Shown piece after piece: positions 61,010-64,000 of a DNA stretch of 64,000 bases. Positions within the stretch are counted from its first letter, which is position 1; each line of letters starts with the position of its first letter. This DNA is from Hyphomicrobiales bacterium. GTDB taxonomy: Bacteria; Pseudomonadota; Alphaproteobacteria; Rhizobiales; Rhizobiaceae. Under the pieces are notes generated by a model. It worked only from the letters and a program-made list of their open reading frames with translations, was not told the DNA's origin and did no database searches. The stretch is taken from NCBI GenBank assembly GCA_900471605.1, contig UCEY01000004.1, forward strand, positions 80,436 to 144,435, read 5' to 3'. The position numbers and the translations under genes were made by a program.

Positions 61010-62287
61010 TCAATACGAAGGGGACGAGTCGAGCCAGGCCCGGACATCGGGATGCGCGATCTCGATCATCAACCGCCGCCGTTCCGCCAGCGACTTGCCG
61101 CGCAGGTCCGCGGCACCAAATTCGGTCACGACTATGCCTGCGTCGGACCGGGAAATCGTCGTCGGGCCGGAAAGGCGATCGACGATCCGGCTCACCTTTC
61201 CCCGCGCGGCGGTGGAGCCGAGCGCGATGATTGGCAGCCCGCCTCGCGACCGAGCAGCTGCACGGGTGAATTCGCCTGCGCCGCCAACGCCACCCACGTA
61301 TACGCCGTTTGCGACCTCGGAATTGACGGCGCCGGTCAGATCGACCTCGATGGCACTGTTCAACGACACGAAGCGGTCGATTCCGCTTATGATCCCGGCA
61401 TCGTGGGTATAGGATGTCGGCGCCAGACGGATGGCGCTGTTTCCATGCGCGAGCCGATTGAGGCGCGCGCTGCCGAAGAATATGCCGGCGACCGTCACAC
61501 CACGATCGACCGGCTTTCGCGCATTGGTTACGACCCCGGCCTCGATGAGGGCTGCGACGCTGTCGCCGATCGCGCCGGAATGGATACCGATATCACGATG
61601 GGAAGAAAGCGCGCGCAAGGCGGTCTCCGGCAGGCTTCCCACGCCGATCTGCAGGGTGGCGCCATCCTCCACGAGCGCGGCGACGATCCGGCCGATCCGC
61701 GTCGCGACTTCGTCCGCTTCGCCGGAAGGCAGCTCGATCACCGCCCGGGCCGTACGTACGACCGCCACGACCCTTGCCATGTCGATAGCGGGCGACTGCG
61801 GACTGAGCGGTGCTTCCGAATTCACTTCGACGACGATCGCCCGGGCGCGATCTGCAAGGCCGGGCAGATATTCGCAGGCGACGGCATAGCGTAGTATACC
61901 GTCCGCATCCTCAGCCGCCTGCAACATCAAAAGGTCCGGAGGTACAAGCGAGGTCGCCATGCTCGAATAGGCACACGGCAATATGTCGAGCCTGCCTGCC
62001 TTCGACAGGGCGGCATTGCGCCCCATACCAATATAGGAGCTGAAAGTCACCACGTCGCAATGCTGCGGATCTGTGCTCCCGGCGAAGCTCCCACCGACGA
62101 AGGCCCGGAAATTGCCGATATTGCGGCGCTGCGCCATCAGCGCGGACGTAAGCGGAACGGGCTCTGCACAACCCTGTCCCCATGCGACCAGTCCGCCTGG
62201 CGGCACAAAACGACGAAAGTCGATACCGGAAATATCCGTTGTCTGCATCAATTCTGCGACCTGGATACGGCAGCCATGTGCGTGCAT
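61010..62287 (-). CDS. Acetyl-CoA hydrolase/transferase family (family I CoA transferase)
   Basis: A 425-residue member of the acetyl-CoA hydrolase/4-hydroxybutyrate CoA-transferase family. The catalytic Glu is in SLNSAIEVDLTG, followed by the CoA-binding GGVGGAGEF; the N-terminal half includes WGQGCAEPVPLTSAL. It exchanges CoA between short acyl groups such as acetate, propionate and succinate. The ATG at 62287 lies 4 bp after the pntB stop (TGAggccATG) and was chosen for that coupling; ATG 62248 is an alternative. Pairing with the MaoC hydratase downstream on the same strand could suit itaconate- or mesaconate-like acids. Confidence 0.88.
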   Translation of the reverse strand: MHAHGCRIQVAELMQTTDISGIDFRRFVPPGGLVAWGQGCAEPVPLTSALMAQRRNIGNFRAFVGGSFAGSTDPQHCDVVTFSSYIGMGRNAALSKAGRLDILPCAYSSMATSLVPPDLLMLQAAEDADGILRYAVACEYLPGLADRARAIVVEVNSEAPLSPQSPAIDMARVVAVVRTARAVIELPSGEADEVATRIGRIVAALVEDGATLQIGVGSLPETALRALSSHRDIGIHSGAIGDSVAALIEAGVVTNARKPVDRGVTVAGIFFGSARLNRLAHGNSAIRLAPTSYTHDAGIISGIDRFVSLNSAIEVDLTGAVNSEVANGVYVGGVGGAGEFTRAAARSRGGLPIIALGSTAARGKVSRIVDRLSGPTTISRSDAGIVVTEFGAADLRGKSLAERRRLMIEIAHPDVRAWLDSSPSY

Positions 62288-62291
62288 GGCC

Positions 62292-63725
62292 TCATCCGAT
62301 CTGCGGCAACAACTGGTCGATGCTCTTTTTCGCATCTCCATAGAACATGCGGGTATTGTCCTTGAAGAAGAGCGGGTTCTCGATGCCGGAGTATCCGGTT
62401 CCCTGGCCGCGCTTGGATACGAAGACCTGCTTGGCCTTCCAGACTTCCAGCACCGGCATGCCGGCGATCGGCGAGTTCGGGTCTTCCTGGGCGGCGGGAT
62501 TGACGATGTCGTTGGAGCCGATGACGATCGCCACGTCGGTGGTCGGGAAATCGTCGTTGATCTCGTCCATTTCGAGCACGATGTCGTAGGGTACTTTGGC
62601 TTCGGCGAGCAGCACGTTCATGTGCCCGGGCAGCCGGCCCGCGACCGGATGGATGGCGAAGCGGACGGTCTTGCCGGCGGCGCGCAGCTTGCGGGTGAGT
62701 TCGGAAACAGACTGCTGCGCCTGCGCGACCGCCATGCCGTAACCGGGCACGATCACCACGCTGTCGGCATCGTTCAATGCCGCGGCGACGCCATCCGCAT
62801 CGATCGCCACCTGTTCGCCGGTGATCTCCATCGCCGGCCCGGTCATGCTACCGAAGCCGCCGAGGATGACCGAGAGGAAGGAGCGGTTCATCGCCTTGCA
62901 CATGATGTAGGAGAGGATGGCGCCCGAAGAGCCGACCAGCGCGCCGGTGACGATCAGGAGATCGTTGCCGAGCGTGAAGCCGATCGCCGTCGCCGCCCAG
63001 CCGGAATAGGAGTTGAGCATCGACACGACGACCGGCATGTCGGCGCCGCCGATGCCCATGATCAGGTGGTAACCGATGAAGAAGGCGAGAAGCGTCATCA
63101 GGACCAGCATCCAGACGCCGGAGCCGCCGGCATACATGACGAGCAGGATCAGCGACAGGATGGCCGCACCGGCATTGAGCACATGCCCGCCCGGCAGCTT
63201 CTTCGCCTTGCCGTCCACCCTTCCGGCCAGCTTGCCGAAGGCGATGACCGAACCGGTGAAGGTGACGGCGCCGATGAAGACGCCGAGAAACACCTCGACC
63301 TTCATGATGGCAAGCTCGACCGGGGTCTTGTGGGCAAGGATGCCGGCAAACCCTTCGAGTGCGGCACGCGCCGGCTGATCCAGGAGGGCGATGCGGGCGG
63401 CTTCGATATGCGCATTGAAGCCGATGAACACGGCGGCAAGCCCGACGAAGGAATGCAGCGCCGCGACGAGCTGCGGCATCTCCGTCATCTGTACGCGGCT
63501 GGCGACGTAATAACCGAGGACGGAGCCACCGGCGATCATCACGGCGATGATGAACCAGTTGCCGACACCCGGACCAAAGACGGTGGCGATGACGGCGAGC
63601 CCCATGCCGACGATGCCGTACCAGACGGCGCGCTTGGCGCTCTCCTGGCCGGACAAGCCGCCGAGCGACAGGATGAAGAGGACAGCTGCAGCGATATAGG
63701 CGGCAGATACGATACCAATGGTCAT
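62292..63725 (-). CDS. pntB: NAD(P) transhydrogenase subunit beta
   Basis: A 477-residue PntB. The N-terminal membrane domain has about eight to nine segments ([20 protein letters not shown] onward), and the NADP(H)-binding domain III occupies about residues 300-477 with [15 protein letters not shown] and the C-terminal [17 protein letters not shown]. It couples proton flow to hydride transfer from NADH to NADP+, and could supply NADPH for the reductases in the window or for general metabolism. It is 24 bp downstream of the pntA C-terminal gene. Confidence 0.97.
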   Translation of the reverse strand: MTIGIVSAAYIAAAVLFILSLGGLSGQESAKRAVWYGIVGMGLAVIATVFGPGVGNWFIIAVMIAGGSVLGYYVASRVQMTEMPQLVAALHSFVGLAAVFIGFNAHIEAARIALLDQPARAALEGFAGILAHKTPVELAIMKVEVFLGVFIGAVTFTGSVIAFGKLAGRVDGKAKKLPGGHVLNAGAAILSLILLVMYAGGSGVWMLVLMTLLAFFIGYHLIMGIGGADMPVVVSMLNSYSGWAATAIGFTLGNDLLIVTGALVGSSGAILSYIMCKAMNRSFLSVILGGFGSMTGPAMEITGEQVAIDADGVAAALNDADSVVIVPGYGMAVAQAQQSVSELTRKLRAAGKTVRFAIHPVAGRLPGHMNVLLAEAKVPYDIVLEMDEINDDFPTTDVAIVIGSNDIVNPAAQEDPNSPIAGMPVLEVWKAKQVFVSKRGQGTGYSGIENPLFFKDNTRMFYGDAKKSIDQLLPQIG

Positions 63726-63749
63726 GATTTTGAAATCCCCCCTACCCGA

Positions 63750-64000
63750 TCACGACTTCTGGAACATGGCGAGCATGCGCCGTGTCACGAGAAAGCCGCC
63801 GACGATGTTGACCGTGGCGATCAGCACGGAAAGTGCTGCCAGCACCACGACCAGCCAGTTGCCCGAGCCGATCTGCAGGAGAGCGCCGAGGATGACGATG
63901 CCGGACACCGCGTTGGTCACGGCCATCAGCGGCGTATGCAGTGAATGCGAAACGTTCCAGATCACCTGGAAACCGACGAAGCATGCGAGCGTGAAGACCA
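63750..64000 (-). CDS. pntA: NAD(P) transhydrogenase subunit alpha, C-terminal membrane part (partial)
   Basis: The window ends inside this gene. The visible 82 residues ([20 protein letters not shown] onward, then [20 protein letters not shown]) are the membrane domain at the C terminus of PntA, with three hydrophobic segments, ending MLAMFQKS. In alphaproteobacteria this part is often a separate short gene (pntAb) following the soluble NAD-binding subunit; whether that is so here cannot be seen. Confidence 0.93.
   Translation of the reverse strand, partial: VFTLACFVGFQVIWNVSHSLHTPLMAVTNAVSGIVILGALLQIGSGNWLVVVLAALSVLIATVNIVGGFLVTRRMLAMFQKS

Noticed and set aside
62073..63944. 623-codon open frame on the plus strand opposite pntB
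   Set aside because: Rich in Asp, Arg, His and Gly with no domain; it is the antisense shadow of a clear transhydrogenase gene.
1..64000. CRISPR arrays, tRNA/rRNA genes, insertion sequences, phage genes
   Set aside because: No repeat-spacer pattern, no cloverleaf or rRNA-like sequence and no transposase or integrase was recognised on either strand.

Overview
The window reads as high-GC alphaproteobacterial DNA, most likely from the Rhizobiales (probably Rhizobiaceae). The evidence is EtfA/EtfB of rhizobial type, a split pntA-pntB transhydrogenase operon, many IclR-family and Bug-type (TctC) proteins, and a palindromic intergenic repeat near 9060-9120 of a kind I associate with rhizobia. No rRNA, tRNA, CRISPR array, phage or insertion sequence was seen.

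Almost every gene belongs to acyl-CoA catabolism: ten crotonase-family proteins (one partial), six acyl-CoA dehydrogenases, five SDR oxidoreductases, four MaoC/hot-dog hydratases, three family III CoA transferases (one a racemase), one family I CoA transferase, three AMP-forming and one ADP-forming acyl-CoA synthetase, a thiolase-fold/DUF35 pair, two nitronate-monooxygenase-like flavoproteins, and etfAB. Uptake genes are a complete Liv-type ABC transporter, three Bug-type binding proteins without membrane partners, and a DMT permease. Local regulators are two IclR, one GntR, one LacI and the stump of a third IclR.

Layout: 1-1328, crotonase (partial) and SDR (+). 1398-7985, seven-gene minus operon: acyl-CoA dehydrogenase pair, dienoyl-CoA-reductase-like SDR, etfB, etfA, hydrolase, crotonase. 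8186-10923, crotonase / IclR / crotonase. 10998-17403, six-gene minus operon with two CoA transferases, a dehydrogenase pair, a MaoC protein and a further dehydrogenase. 17660-20211, minus operon resembling a split MFE-2 plus a BadH-like SDR. 20419-22579, IclR and alpha-methylacyl-CoA racemase. 22703-31471, thiolase/DUF35/crotonase facing an alcohol dehydrogenase operon, then the ADP-forming synthetase facing an aldehyde dehydrogenase. 31546-39107, ligases, Bug protein, epoxide hydrolase and the two flavoproteins. 39284-44466, six-gene plus operon. 44501-47530, hot-dog protein, GntR, decayed IclR, Bug protein, decayed SDR. 47592-55999, Liv transporter facing dehydrogenase-SDR-ligase. 56226-60752, Bug protein, alcohol dehydrogenase, LacI, MaoC. 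61010-64000, CoA transferase and pntB-pntA.

Together the genes could import a carboxylic acid, activate it to a CoA thioester and oxidise it through ring- or branch-modified beta-oxidation, with electrons leaving through the local EtfAB. The BadH-like SDR, an acyl-CoA dehydrogenase with Asp at the catalytic-base position, an AliA-like ligase and PimC/PimD-like dehydrogenase pairs point toward alicyclic acids (cyclohexanecarboxylate-like) or polycyclic/terpenoid acids. This is inference; the substrate cannot be read from sequence alone. Two families of short operator-like sequences sharing an ATGTG/CACAT half-site recur in the intergenic regions and may tie the modules into common regulons.
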